Positions 8,725-16,776 of a stretch of 64,000 nucleotides of DNA are shown in pieces. Both the position numbers and the translations under genes were made by a program. The notes under the pieces are model-generated. The model was given only the letters and a program-made list of their open reading frames with translations, was not told where the DNA came from and made no database searches. Source of the DNA: Microlunatus speluncae (lineage in GTDB: Bacteria; Actinomycetota; Actinomycetes; Propionibacteriales; Propionibacteriaceae); contig NZ_VKCZ01000008.1 of assembly GCF_009299835.1 (NCBI RefSeq), forward strand, positions 186,001 to 250,000, written 5' to 3'. How positions within the stretch are numbered: position 1 is the stretch's first letter; each line of letters begins with the position of its first letter.

Positions 8725-9277
8725 ACTGATCCTGAAGGCGATCGACGCCGCCGGCTTCGACGCCGCGACGCTGACCGACGACAACGGGAGCTGGGTGCTG
8801 ACCATGACCCGGTCACTGCCCCGGTCCGTCGATCAGGTCTGGCCCTGGCTGACCGAGCCCGAGCGGCTGGCCCAGTGGTCACCGATCGTGCCGAACCGGT
8901 CCTTGATCAGCCGGGGCGCCGCCCAGACCCGGGAGAATCCCGGCGACGACTGGGTGGATGCCGAGGTGCTCGAGGTCGATCCGCCGCACGAACTGATCCA
9001 CCGCTGGGGTGATCATTCGATGCGCTGGACCCTGACCCCGGCCGAGGAGGGTTGCGTGCTCACCCTGGAGCAGCGCTTCGCCGAAGCCGAGGCGGGCCCG
9101 CTGATGGCCGGCGGCTGGCACGTCTGCCTGGCCGTGCTGACCGTCAACGTCGAGGACCATGCCGTCGATCGGGTGGTCGGTGAAGCCGCCGACGAGTACG
9201 ACTGGCAACGACTGCACGATCGGTACGCCGAGCAGTGGGCCCCGACGACCGCCGACTCGAGCAAGGGTGCCTCGTGA
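8714..9277 (+). CDS. SRPBCC/AHSA1-type ligand-binding domain protein
   Basis: This 187-residue protein has an SRPBCC (Bet v1/AHSA1-like) fold: TMTRSLPRSVDQVWPWLTEP at the N-terminus, then the LAQWSP segment and ending in a long C-terminal helix. Such proteins bind hydrophobic ligands and are often encoded directly after an ArsR repressor, as here (11-bp overlap). The downstream VOC gene overlaps its stop (GTGA), making a three-gene coupled operon. Ligand unknown. Confidence 0.83.
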   Translation: MPNELILKAIDAAGFDAATLTDDNGSWVLTMTRSLPRSVDQVWPWLTEPERLAQWSPIVPNRSLISRGAAQTRENPGDDWVDAEVLEVDPPHELIHRWGDHSMRWTLTPAEEGCVLTLEQRFAEAEAGPLMAGGWHVCLAVLTVNVEDHAVDRVVGEAADEYDWQRLHDRYAEQWAPTTADSSKGAS

Positions 9278-9711
9278 AGCCGACCACCATGATCGTCGCC
9301 GTGCCGGTCGCCGACCTCGACCGCTCGCTGCGCTTCTATCGCGAGGGTCTCGAGGTCGACGCCTCCGACATCGACGGCGGGATGTTCGTGGTCGAGCTGC
9401 CCAATCTGTCGCTGTTCCTGATGAGCCGGCAGGAGTACGCCGGCTACGCCGATCGCCTCGGCACCGGCAACGCCCCGGTCCCCGGCGGCTGCATCTTCTC
9501 GGCCGCGATCGGCACCCGGGCCGAGGTGGACGAGGCTCTGGCCGGGGCCGTCCGAGCCGGTGGCTCGATCCCGGGCCCGGCGGGGGAAGTCGACGGCGGG
9601 TATATGGGCTATCTCACCGATCCCGACGGGCATGCCTGGGAGCTGGTCTGCAACGAGCACACCGCGGCGGCGGCCCGGCTGAAGGCCGCCGCCGAGGGTG
9701 CCGGGCCATAA
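9274..9711 (+). CDS. VOC superfamily (glyoxalase-like) protein
   Basis: The 145-residue protein has two beta-alpha-beta-beta-beta repeats: TTMIVAVPVADLDRSLRFYR at the start and GGYMGYLTDPDGHAWELVC near the end, the usual VOC closing motif with a Glu metal-ligand position. The GTG at 9274 overlaps the previous stop by 4 bp, which fixes the start. VOC proteins include dioxygenases, glyoxalases and antibiotic-binding proteins; which applies is unknown. It is the last gene of the ArsR-SRPBCC-VOC operon. Confidence 0.85.
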   Translation: MKPTTMIVAVPVADLDRSLRFYREGLEVDASDIDGGMFVVELPNLSLFLMSRQEYAGYADRLGTGNAPVPGGCIFSAAIGTRAEVDEALAGAVRAGGSIPGPAGEVDGGYMGYLTDPDGHAWELVCNEHTAAAARLKAAAEGAGP

Positions 9712-9790
9712 ATCGGTTGCCCTGCCGGCCAGGATCGGACACCATCGTTCGGCAGTGAAGTTCGTGCCGGGAGCGGCCCGGTGCCTGAGG

Positions 9791-9820
9791 AAGGAGGCGT
9801 GACATGTCAATCGCCTCCTT
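9791..9820 (+). promoter_or_regulatory. Hairpin carrying a Shine-Dalgarno sequence, upstream of the RIO kinase
   Basis: AAGGAGGCG (9791-9799) pairs perfectly with CGCCTCCTT (9812-9820). The loop contains another palindrome, TGACATGTCA, with an ATG inside it. The 5' arm is itself a consensus ribosome site placed 6 nt before that ATG. The structure could gate translation of a small upstream frame, or act as a terminator for the VOC operon; there is no good T-run. Confidence 0.55.
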
Positions 9821-9929
9821 TGGTCATGCCCTCGTGACCACCACCCTCAGCACAGGAGCACGCACCGATGATCGAACCGCAGTCCACCTCGGACTCCGAT
9901 TTCAGCTTCACCTTCGAAGAAAAGCCTGA
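9804..9929 (+). CDS. Possible 41-codon upstream ORF overlapping the RIO kinase start
   Basis: The ATG at 9804 sits 6 nt after a perfect AAGGAGG. The frame reads MSIASFGHALVTTTLSTGAR, ends at 9929, and overlaps the first 20 codons of the kinase in another frame. There is no recognisable product. The ribosome site is buried in a 9-bp stem, so it may be a regulatory leader rather than a functional peptide. Codon use alone cannot settle whether it is translated. Confidence 0.3.
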   Translation: MSIASFGHALVTTTLSTGARTDDRTAVHLGLRFQLHLRRKA

Positions 9930-10695
9930 CCTCCCCGACAATCAGCGCTGGTCCCGTTACGACGAGATGGGCGTGCTGACCGGGCCGGAACCCCTGCCCG
10001 ACTGGGTGATCACCGACATGGCGATCGACACCGAGCTCGGCATCCTCAAGACCGGCAAGGAAGCCGACGTCCACCTGATCGAGCGCGCCACCGACGACCG
10101 CGCCCTGCTGCACGCCGCGAAGCGCTATCGGGGTCATGATCACCGGCTGTTCCACCGCGACACCGGCTACGTCGAGGGGCGCAAGATCAGAAACACCCGC
10201 GACCGCCGGGCGATGGCCAAGGGCAGCCGGTGGGGCCGCACGGTCGAGGCCGGGCAATGGGCCATGGCCGAGTGGGGCATGCTCTGCGAGCTGTGGTCGC
10301 TCGGGCTCCCGGTGCCGTACCCGATCCAACTGGACGGCACCGAGATCCTGATGGAGCTGATCACCACCGAAGACGGCGAGGTCGCGCCCCGACTGGCCCA
10401 GGCCCGCCCCGACCGCGACCTGCTGACCCGCTACTGGGCACAGCTCACCGACGCCATGCGCACCCTGGCCTCCCGCCAGTGGGCCCATGGTGACCTGTCG
10501 CCGTACAACATCCTGGCCACCGAGGACCGCCTGGTGATCATCGACCTGCCCCAGGTCATCGACATCGTCGGCAATCCCCAGGGCATGGAGTTCCTCGCCC
10601 GCGACTGCCGCAACGTGGCCACCTGGTTCACCGGCAAGGGTCTCGAGGTCGACGCCGACGAACTCCTCTCGGAGTTGATCAGCTACGCCTGGTGA
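9868..10695 (+). CDS. RIO-type serine/threonine protein kinase
   Basis: The 275-residue protein has a RIO-like kinase fold. A glycine-poor nucleotide loop (GILKTGKEADVHL, residues 58-70) precedes the ATP-contacting Lys in AAKRY (85). The catalytic loop HGDLSPYNIL has Asp209 and Asn214, and the metal-binding Asp is in IIDLPQVID (about 226). RIO kinases are atypical kinases/ATPases best known in ribosome maturation; bacterial members are poorly characterised. The start ATG has CAGGAG 8-12 nt upstream. It is monocistronic, with a hairpin and small ORF in its leader. Confidence 0.88.
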   Translation: MIEPQSTSDSDFSFTFEEKPDLPDNQRWSRYDEMGVLTGPEPLPDWVITDMAIDTELGILKTGKEADVHLIERATDDRALLHAAKRYRGHDHRLFHRDTGYVEGRKIRNTRDRRAMAKGSRWGRTVEAGQWAMAEWGMLCELWSLGLPVPYPIQLDGTEILMELITTEDGEVAPRLAQARPDRDLLTRYWAQLTDAMRTLASRQWAHGDLSPYNILATEDRLVIIDLPQVIDIVGNPQGMEFLARDCRNVATWFTGKGLEVDADELLSELISYAW

Positions 10696-11451
10696 TCAGG
10701 TCGCCGGTGCCGGCCAGATCTCGATCAACCGGCCGTCGGGGTCGGTGGCCGCGAGGCGCTGCGGATCGTCCTCCAGGGACGGCTCGTAACCGGCCGCGCG
10801 GAGACGGTCGGCGATGTCGGGCAGCGGCTCGTCCGATTCGAAGCTCAGCCCGACGGCGCCCTCCGGCTGATCACCGGACGAGCGGTGCAGGTTGATCACG
10901 CCGCGATCGCCGTTCCGCAGCGCGTGGCAGTCCTCCGAGCCGTCGGCGTCCGGCTGGAAGCCGAACCGGGCGAAGAACCGGGCCGCCACGTCAAGATCAT
11001 CGGTGAAGTAGACGACGACCACGTCGATCGGGCCCGGCCGCGGGTCGTGCTGCTCGTAGCCGTACAGATCGTTCTGCTCCTCGTTGATCGAGATCTCCGG
11101 GCCCAGCGGAGTCTGCACCATCGCCTGCACGCCGAACGACTCGTCCCAGGAGCGGGTCTTGAGCCCTTGAGCTTCGAGCCCCTCGGCCGCGACCCGTGCG
11201 TCCGGCGTGACCAGCACCAGACCGGTCCGGCCGCCGGGCGCGTCGGTCGCGCTCCGGTCGCCGGAGGCATGCAACGACACCTCCCCGCTGCGGCCCTTCA
11301 GGGTGAACCAGCCGTCGCCCTTGCTGATCTCGACGCTCAGACCGAGCGCCTCCAGGAATGCCCGCATCGCCGGCGGATCCTCGGAGAACCGAAGCACCGA
11401 GGCGACGAAGGTCGGGGCGGCAACGTTGCTCTGTTCGGTCATGGTGGTCAT
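10696..11451 (-). CDS. Two-domain VOC superfamily protein
   Basis: This protein of about 251 residues has two VOC modules, residues about 15-120 (FVASVLRFSEDPPAMRAFLE) and about 135-245 (IDVVVVYFTDDLDVAARFF, ending ATDPDGRLIEIWP). Such tandem VOC proteins bind a metal or small ligand between modules. The ATG at 11451 overlaps the stop of the upstream ribbon-helix-helix gene (TGATG), so the two are translationally coupled. It ends at 10696, directly abutting the end of the convergent RIO kinase gene. Substrate unknown. Confidence 0.8.
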   Translation of the reverse strand: MTTMTEQSNVAAPTFVASVLRFSEDPPAMRAFLEALGLSVEISKGDGWFTLKGRSGEVSLHASGDRSATDAPGGRTGLVLVTPDARVAAEGLEAQGLKTRSWDESFGVQAMVQTPLGPEISINEEQNDLYGYEQHDPRPGPIDVVVVYFTDDLDVAARFFARFGFQPDADGSEDCHALRNGDRGVINLHRSSGDQPEGAVGLSFESDEPLPDIADRLRAAGYEPSLEDDPQRLAATDPDGRLIEIWPAPAT

Positions 11452-11606
11452 CACTGTCCCTTCTTCGCTGCGGCCAGATAGGCCTCGAGGGCGGCCTCGA
11501 CCACGGCCGAGAGGCTCCGGCCCTCGTCGATCGCGCGGTGCTTGATCTGCCGGACCAACGGTGGCAGCAGATAGACGTTGAACTGCACCTTCTTCTCGGC
11601 TTCCAT
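11451..11606 (-). CDS. Small ribbon-helix-helix DNA-binding protein
   Basis: This 51-residue protein begins [20 protein letters not shown]. The KVQFNVYL strand is followed by two helices ([13 protein letters not shown] and [17 protein letters not shown]), the ribbon-helix-helix pattern of CopG/Arc-type repressors. The next gene is a VOC protein rather than a toxin, so it is probably a dedicated repressor of the pair. The start ATG lies only 3 bp from a 20-bp near-palindrome, implying autoregulation and possibly a leaderless mRNA. Confidence 0.75.
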   Translation of the reverse strand: MEAEKKVQFNVYLLPPLVRQIKHRAIDEGRSLSAVVEAALEAYLAAAKKGQ

Positions 11607-11608
11607 AA

Positions 11609-11644
11609 CTAGAATGCTAGCAATCTAGCTACGGTGGTTGTCAA
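11609..11644 (-). promoter_or_regulatory. Promoter and near-palindromic operator of the RHH-VOC operon
   Basis: CTAGAATGCTAGCAATCTAG (11609-11628) matches its own reverse complement at 18 of 20 positions. A perfect -35 box TTGACA (minus strand) lies at 11644-11639, so the -10 region and start site fall inside the palindrome. A protein bound there would block transcription. The encoded ribbon-helix-helix protein is the obvious candidate; this is inference. Confidence 0.65.
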
Positions 11645-11664
11645 GTCTTCGACCAGGAACGGGC

Positions 11665-11683
11665 TGAGGTAAGGTTCACCTAA
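11665..11683. promoter_or_regulatory. IdeR/DtxR-type iron box
   Basis: TGAGGTAAGGTTCACCTAA matches the actinobacterial IdeR/DtxR consensus TTAGGTTAGGCTAACCTAA at 15 of 19 positions. It lies 23 bp upstream of a siderophore-binding lipoprotein start. Iron-loaded IdeR/DtxR represses uptake genes from such sites. Confidence 0.75.
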
Positions 11684-11705
11684 CTCTGCCGTCGGAAGGA
11701 CCCGC

Positions 11706-12710
11706 ATGGGCGTCTCGCGCCTCCTCGTCGTGATCATGGTCGGAGTCGCGACCCTGCTCGCCGGTTGCTCGGCCGGTGCCGCCGCTCCCCCGGCCTCCGT
11801 GCCCGCGCCGCAACGCCTGGGACCGACGGCCGAGCCGGGCGACGAGGTGTGCGGCGAGACCCGACCCGCGACCGGGCCGACGACGATCGAGCACGCGATG
11901 GGGTCGACCGTCGTGCCGGAGGATCCGCAGCGGATCATCGTGTTGGACAGCGACAAGTTGGACACGGTCTGCGCGCTCGGACTGCAGGACCGGTTGGTCG
12001 GCACGATCTCCCTGGACAGCGGTCAGCCGGGCTATCTCGGCCCGACGATCAAGAACGTGCCCAGCGTCGGCAAGATCGCCGAGCCGGACCTGGAGAAGAT
12101 CGCCAGCCTGCAACCGGACCTGATCCTCGGCTCGAAGTTCCGCCAGCCCGACCTCTACGACCGGCTGTCCCAGATCGCGCCGACGGTGTACACCGAGCTG
12201 GTCGGGCTGACCTGGCAGGAGAACTTCCTGCTCGACGCGAGCGCACTCCGGCGTGCCGATCAGGGCCAGGAACTGCTGCAACAGTTGAAGGACGACGCGG
12301 CCGCGGCCGGCAGCGAGTTCGATGGCGCCAATGCGGATGCCTCGATCGTCCGGTTCCGGCCGGGCGGCATCCGGCTCTACGGTCCGACGAGTTTCTCCGG
12401 GTCGGTGCTGGAACTCGCCGGGGTGTCCCGGCCGGAGTTCCAGCAGCTCAACGGCGCCAAGGACCGGCGGTTCGTCGAGATCAGCGCGGAGGAGCTGCCG
12501 AAGGCGGACGGCAAGATCATCTACGTCACCGCGTACGGTCCGGAGGCGGTCGTGCAACAAGATCGAATGCTGGCCGATCCGATCTGGCAGACGCTGGGCG
12601 GGGTCAAGAGCGGCCGGGTCTTCCTGGTGTCGGACGAGGTCTGGATGACCGGGATCGGCGTGATCGCCGCGGACGGCATCCTGCGCGATCTGAGGGCCTC
12701 CCTCGGCTGA
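11706..12710 (+). CDS. Iron-siderophore ABC transporter substrate-binding lipoprotein
   Basis: This 334-residue protein has a lipoprotein signal with lipobox LLAGC (Cys about 20). The FecB/FepB-type periplasmic fold is recognisable from RIIVLDSDKLDTVCALGL at the start of the first lobe and SVGKIAEPDLEKIASLQPDLIL, with the second lobe running to the C-terminus. It should capture ferric siderophores outside the membrane and hand them to a FecCD-type permease. No permease or ATPase gene is near, so it is an orphan that must use a transporter elsewhere. An iron box precedes it, which fits. Confidence 0.88.
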   Translation: MGVSRLLVVIMVGVATLLAGCSAGAAAPPASVPAPQRLGPTAEPGDEVCGETRPATGPTTIEHAMGSTVVPEDPQRIIVLDSDKLDTVCALGLQDRLVGTISLDSGQPGYLGPTIKNVPSVGKIAEPDLEKIASLQPDLILGSKFRQPDLYDRLSQIAPTVYTELVGLTWQENFLLDASALRRADQGQELLQQLKDDAAAAGSEFDGANADASIVRFRPGGIRLYGPTSFSGSVLELAGVSRPEFQQLNGAKDRRFVEISAEELPKADGKIIYVTAYGPEAVVQQDRMLADPIWQTLGGVKSGRVFLVSDEVWMTGIGVIAADGILRDLRASLG

Positions 12711-12714
12711 CTTG

Positions 12715-13701
12715 TCACGGCTCCTTGCCGGCGGCCTCGATCAGGCCACGCATGTAGCCGATGGCGAAGAGCCGGCCGAGGGTGCCGTAGCCGACCTCGT
12801 TCAGCGGCTCGCCGTACATCGTCGGCACGTGATCACAACGCATCAGGCCGTCGAAGCCGACGTCACGATAGGCCTTGACGCAGCCGTACATGTCGGTCGG
12901 GCCGGCGTCGTGCCAGGTCTCGGTGAACCGCTCGACGGTGCCCTCGACGTCACGGAAGTGGACGAAGAAGATCTTGCCGTCGGCACCGAGCTCGCCGATC
13001 GCCGCCGGAAGATCATCGGTCATCAGCCGGAAGTTGCCCTGGCAGAAGGTGATCCCGTTCATCGGCGAGGCGACGGTCTGCAGCAGGCGGCGATAGCCGT
13101 CCAGGCTGGACATGATCCGGCCGACGCCGCCGAGCGGTGACAGCGGCGGGTCGTCCGGATGCATCGCCAACCGGACGCCGGCGTCCTCGGCGACCGGGAT
13201 CACCCGGCGCAGGAAGTACTCCAGGTTGTCCCACAGTTGATCTTCGGCGATCTCACCCAGCTCCGGCGGCGGCCCGGCCTCGAAGGCGGCGCGGTCGAAG
13301 GCGGTCACCACCGAGCCGGCCCGGGACGGGGTGCTGGTCGAAGTCCGGACCCAGTTGCGGTCGGTCATCCACTCGTAGCACCAGATCGGGATGCCGAGCT
13401 TGCCCATGCTGGTGATCAAGGTGCAGACCGCGTCGATCTCCTCGTCCCGGCCGGGCAGCCCGCGCTTGGCCAGGTTGAGCGGCGGCCGCCATTCGATCAC
13501 CCCGAGGTCGAACCCGGCCTGGTTGTAGCGGTCCTTCAGCCGCAGCATCGGCAGGTAGTCCCAGGGGGCGTCGCCGCCGCCGGCATCCAACCGGGCGACC
13601 GGCGGCAGGGTGCCGACCGCGTCCTCGACACCGGCCTGGGCGACCAGTTTGGACAGGGTGCCACCGACCTCGGCACCAGGCACCACTTCGGCGATCTTCA
13701 C
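12715..13701 (-). CDS. Mannonate dehydratase (UxuA)-like protein
   Basis: This 328-residue TIM-barrel protein shows UxuA features: AMHPDDPPLSPLGGVGRIMS, the FFVHFRDVEGT strand, FTETWHDAGPTDMYGCVKAY and GFDGLMRCDHVP. These supply the His, Asp, Cys and Arg positions that bind metal and substrate in UxuA. The family dehydrates D-mannonate to 2-keto-3-deoxygluconate. The length is a little short for UxuA, and the neighbours (an enolase-superfamily enzyme and an RraA-like protein) suggest a related aldonate or uronate. It is the last gene of a three-gene operon 21 bp after the previous stop. Confidence 0.75.
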   Translation of the reverse strand: MKIAEVVPGAEVGGTLSKLVAQAGVEDAVGTLPPVARLDAGGGDAPWDYLPMLRLKDRYNQAGFDLGVIEWRPPLNLAKRGLPGRDEEIDAVCTLITSMGKLGIPIWCYEWMTDRNWVRTSTSTPSRAGSVVTAFDRAAFEAGPPPELGEIAEDQLWDNLEYFLRRVIPVAEDAGVRLAMHPDDPPLSPLGGVGRIMSSLDGYRRLLQTVASPMNGITFCQGNFRLMTDDLPAAIGELGADGKIFFVHFRDVEGTVERFTETWHDAGPTDMYGCVKAYRDVGFDGLMRCDHVPTMYGEPLNEVGYGTLGRLFAIGYMRGLIEAAGKEP

Positions 13702-13722
13702 GTGCTCAACTCCTCGATCGGG

Positions 13723-15009
13723 TCAGCTCCAGAGTCGATCATGGGCGGACTCGGTGTCCCACTCCGTGGTGTCGGAGAACAGGATCGGCGCCCGCGGGTC
13801 GAGGTGCTCGGCGAACAGTTCCTCGTTGATGTCGGCGAAACCCAGCCCGGGCGCCTCCGGCACGGTGATGTGGCCGTCGACGATGATCGGGTTCGGTAGC
13901 CCGGTGACCAGGTCGTTCCAGAACTCGACGTCGGCCGCGTGGTGTTCCAGGGCGAGGAAGTTGTGCGTCGCGGCGGCCAGGTGCACGCTGGCCATCGTCG
14001 CCACCGGGCTCGCGGCGAGGTGCAGCGCCATCGCGATCCCCCGCTCCTCGGCATAGTCGCCGAGCCGCTTGGTCTCGGCGATCCCGCCCGAGGTCGCCGG
14101 GTCGGGGTGCACCACCCGGATCGCCTCGGCGTCCAACAGCGGCTTGAAGTTCTCGGTCAGATAGATGTCCTCGCCGGTGCAGGTCGGCACGGCGACGGCC
14201 TCGGTCAGTTGCCGCCACTGGTCGGTGAACTGCCACGGGATCAGGTCCTCGATCCAGGCCAGCGTGTACGGCTCCAGGGCGCGACCGATCCGGATGCACG
14301 AGTCGAGCGCGATGTGGCCGAAATGATCAGTGGCCAGCGCGATGTCATAGCCGACGAGCTCCCGGACCCGAGCGACGTAGTCGGCCAGCGCCTCGACCCC
14401 GCGTTGGGTCACCTGGATCCCGGTGAACGGATGCATCGTCGCGGAGTCCGTCAACGCACCCTCGGGCGCGATCAGTGCACCCGGCAGGTCCTTGATCAGA
14501 TTGATCCCCACGTCCATCTTGAGCATGCTGAAGCCGCGGGCTTTCCGATCAAGGAGCCGCTCGGCCATCCGCTCCGGGTCGGTCTCGCTCGGGGTGTCGG
14601 CGTAGCACCGCACCCGATCGCGGAACCGGCCGCCGACCAGGGCGTACGCGGGGACGCCGTAGGCCTTGCCGGCGAGATCCATCAGCGCCATCTCGATCCC
14701 GCAGACGCCGCCGCCCTGCCGGCCGTGGGCGCCGAACTGTTTGATCTTGCGGAAGATCTTGTCCAGGTTGCACGGGTTCTCGCCGATGATCCGGCTCTTC
14801 AACATCAGCGCATAGGTCGCGCTGGCGCCGTCGCGGACCTCGCCGTAGCCGACGATCCCCTGGTTGGTCTCCAGCCGGATGATCGAGGACGGGAACGGGA
14901 CGCCGATCAGGTTGGCGATCTTGAGATCGGTGATCCGCAACTCGCTGGGCCGGGAGGCGGTGTTGACGTTGTCTTCGCTGAGCACGGGCGCTGCTTGGCC
15001 GGTGGCCAT
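13723..15009 (-). CDS. Enolase-superfamily (mandelate racemase/MLE) dehydratase
   Basis: The 428-residue protein has a capping domain and a modified TIM barrel. Likely catalytic and metal positions: KMD in GFSMLKMDVG, Asp in LATDHFG, Glu in AWIEDLIPW, Glu in CTGEDIY, and His in GIAMALHLAA. Family members dehydrate or epimerise sugar acids using Mg2+. I chose the ATG at 15009 because AGGAG lies 7 nt upstream. It stands between an RraA-like and a UxuA-like gene under one IclR regulator, arguing for sugar-acid catabolism. Exact substrate unknown. Confidence 0.85.
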   Translation of the reverse strand: MATGQAAPVLSEDNVNTASRPSELRITDLKIANLIGVPFPSSIIRLETNQGIVGYGEVRDGASATYALMLKSRIIGENPCNLDKIFRKIKQFGAHGRQGGGVCGIEMALMDLAGKAYGVPAYALVGGRFRDRVRCYADTPSETDPERMAERLLDRKARGFSMLKMDVGINLIKDLPGALIAPEGALTDSATMHPFTGIQVTQRGVEALADYVARVRELVGYDIALATDHFGHIALDSCIRIGRALEPYTLAWIEDLIPWQFTDQWRQLTEAVAVPTCTGEDIYLTENFKPLLDAEAIRVVHPDPATSGGIAETKRLGDYAEERGIAMALHLAASPVATMASVHLAAATHNFLALEHHAADVEFWNDLVTGLPNPIIVDGHITVPEAPGLGFADINEELFAEHLDPRAPILFSDTTEWDTESAHDRLWS

Positions 15010-15045
15010 GATCAATCTCCTCGGGGTCTGATCGGAAGCAGGAGG

Positions 15046-15858
15046 TCAGATCGGGTTGTCCTTGGTCCAGGCGGTGTAGTCGGCCTCGATGTGCTCGGCC
15101 CAGGTGCCGGTGTCGATCTCCGTCGTGGTGTAGATCCGCTCGGAGATCCGGAGCTTGCCGAACCGGTCCCGGTGCGCGGTCTTCTTGCTCTCCTGCACCA
15201 CGGCGGCGACCAGGTGCGGCGGGATGAACGTGACGCCGAGCTCGGTGCCGAGCACCACATCGCCGGGCAGCACGGTGGCCCCGCCGATCGTGACCGCCGC
15301 GTTGACCGTGTTGAGCACCACCTCGCGGATCGGCGACGGATCGGTGTCGCGGAAGTAGAAGTTGGCCTCGAGCTCACGCAGCCCGGTCAGGTCCCGCACC
15401 CCGCCGTCGATCACCGCGCCGACGCCGGTCCGGGTCGCCACCGCCGTGCCGAGGTTGTCACCGACCACGGTGCCGTTGAACACCTTGCCGAAGATGTCGG
15501 CCACGAAGCAGTCGCCGGCGCCGAGCGATTCGATCACCCAGGTGTTCTGCCGGCCGCCCTCGGTGAACCCGTGCGCCCGGCCGTCGCGAACGACCGCCTC
15601 GTTGAGGTCAGGCCGGTACGGCACGAAGCCGCAGGTCAGTGCCCGCCCGGCGAAGGCCCGGCCCGGGCTCGACTGGACCCAGCCGCCGACGTACTGCCGG
15701 GGATAGCCGGCATGATCAAGAATGGACCAGGCGTGCTCGGCGGTCGCCCCGGCGAGCGCGGCAAGATCATCATCGGGGACCCGGGGCCGGCCGTCGTCGG
15801 ACCGCTCCCCCTCCCACAGTGGCGTGAGGGCGACGATCACTTCGTAGGACGGCAGCAT
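15046..15858 (-). CDS. RraA family protein (aldolase/dimethylmenaquinone methyltransferase-like)
   Basis: This 270-residue protein is RraA-like: CFVADIFGKVFNGTVVGDNLGTA, then GVGAVIDGGVRDLTGLREL (family motif with substrate- and Mg-binding Arg and Asp), then VLPGDVVLGTELGVTFIPP. RraA-fold catabolic members are class II pyruvate aldolases for 4-hydroxy-2-oxoacids; others are regulators of RNase E. The operon context favours an aldolase-like metabolic role. The ATG at 15858 is preceded by GAGG at 9 nt. It is the first gene of the operon, divergent from the IclR gene. Confidence 0.82.
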   Translation of the reverse strand: MLPSYEVIVALTPLWEGERSDDGRPRVPDDDLAALAGATAEHAWSILDHAGYPRQYVGGWVQSSPGRAFAGRALTCGFVPYRPDLNEAVVRDGRAHGFTEGGRQNTWVIESLGAGDCFVADIFGKVFNGTVVGDNLGTAVATRTGVGAVIDGGVRDLTGLRELEANFYFRDTDPSPIREVVLNTVNAAVTIGGATVLPGDVVLGTELGVTFIPPHLVAAVVQESKKTAHRDRFGKLRISERIYTTTEIDTGTWAEHIEADYTAWTKDNPI

Positions 15859-15881
15859 CGAGGAATCCTCGGTTGACGGGA

Positions 15882-15898
15882 GTTGCGCAGAATGCAAC
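15882..15898. promoter_or_regulatory. Inverted repeat, probable IclR operator
   Basis: GTTGC-GCAGAAT-GCAAC has perfect 5-bp arms around a 7-bp spacer, 24 bp before the first operon gene and 87 bp before the divergent iclR gene. IclR proteins bind such short inverted repeats in divergent promoters. Assignment is by position. Confidence 0.5.
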
Positions 15899-15949
15899 GC
15901 TGTTGACCAATCCTGTGCAGCGGGTTTGCCGACTGTCAAGGGAGTGTTC

Positions 15950-15971
15950 GTTCCCTGAGCCTTCGAAGGGC
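15950..15971 (+). repeat. REP-like unit, variant
   Basis: This unit runs GTTCCCTGAGCC, then TTCGAAGGGC, a shortened form of the unit seen at 28851, 34603, 52655 and 52970. It can fold as a small hairpin. It lies directly before the ribosome site of the iclR gene. Confidence 0.65.
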
Positions 15972-15984
15972 AAGGAGGCAAGCG

Positions 15985-16746
15985 ATGGAACGACCGCCCG
16001 GTCTCGGTGACGGACGGTCGTCCTCCCTGCGCCGCGGCCTGGTCGCCCTGGAGCTGGTGGCCCAGTCCGGCAAGGACGGCGTCACCGTGACCGAGGTCGC
16101 CGCCCAGCTGGCCCTGGACAAGTCGAGCAGCTCGCGGATCCTGGCCACGCTGCGCGAGGCCGGCTACGTCCGGCAGGACGTCAACCGGCGCTACTTCTCC
16201 ACTCCGCGGTTGGGCAAGCTGGCCCACCGCCGGCCCGGCGTGCTCGACCTGGCCGGCCTGGCCCGGGCCCGGCTGGAGCAGCTTCATGATCAACACGACG
16301 AGGCGATCCACCTCGCGGTGGTCAACGGCGGCGAGATGCTCTTCCTGGACTACCTGCAGACCAGCAAGGCGGTGCGCACCGAGATCCCGATGACACCGCG
16401 CCCGATCCACGAGGTCGCGGTCGGCATCGCCGTCCTGGCCGCGGTCGAGCACGTCGAACGGGCCCAGCTGCTGCGCGAATCGCTGGCGGCCGGCCAGGAC
16501 CGGCTGACTCCGGCGCAGCGCAAGGAGCTGTCCCGGCAGATCGAGCTGGCCCAGCAGCGCGGCTGGGCCAGCATCGAGCACGGTGACGACGTCACCCGGG
16601 TCGCGGTCGCTCTCACCGACGGTGATCACAACCCGGTCGGCGGCATCTGCCTGTCCGGGCCGTCGTACCGGATCGATCCGGTGGTCGAGGAGCTCGCCGG
16701 CTCCACGGTGGCCGCTGCTGCCGAGATCAGCGCAACACTGCGATAA
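15985..16746 (+). CDS. IclR-family transcriptional regulator
   Basis: This 253-residue protein has an N-terminal winged helix (about 10-75: SLRRGLVALELVAQSGKDGV, then ALDKSSSSRILATLREAGYV). A C-terminal IclR effector domain follows (about 90-250, with HLAVVNGGEMLFLDYL and GGICLSGPSYRID). Such regulators sense aromatic or sugar-acid ligands. AGGAGG lies 7 nt before the ATG. It is divergent from the RraA-dehydratase-UxuA operon and very probably controls it. Confidence 0.92.
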   Translation: MERPPGLGDGRSSSLRRGLVALELVAQSGKDGVTVTEVAAQLALDKSSSSRILATLREAGYVRQDVNRRYFSTPRLGKLAHRRPGVLDLAGLARARLEQLHDQHDEAIHLAVVNGGEMLFLDYLQTSKAVRTEIPMTPRPIHEVAVGIAVLAAVEHVERAQLLRESLAAGQDRLTPAQRKELSRQIELAQQRGWASIEHGDDVTRVAVALTDGDHNPVGGICLSGPSYRIDPVVEELAGSTVAAAAEISATLR

Positions 16747-16776
16747 CATGAGCCCCGACCTCAGGAGGTGACTCGC

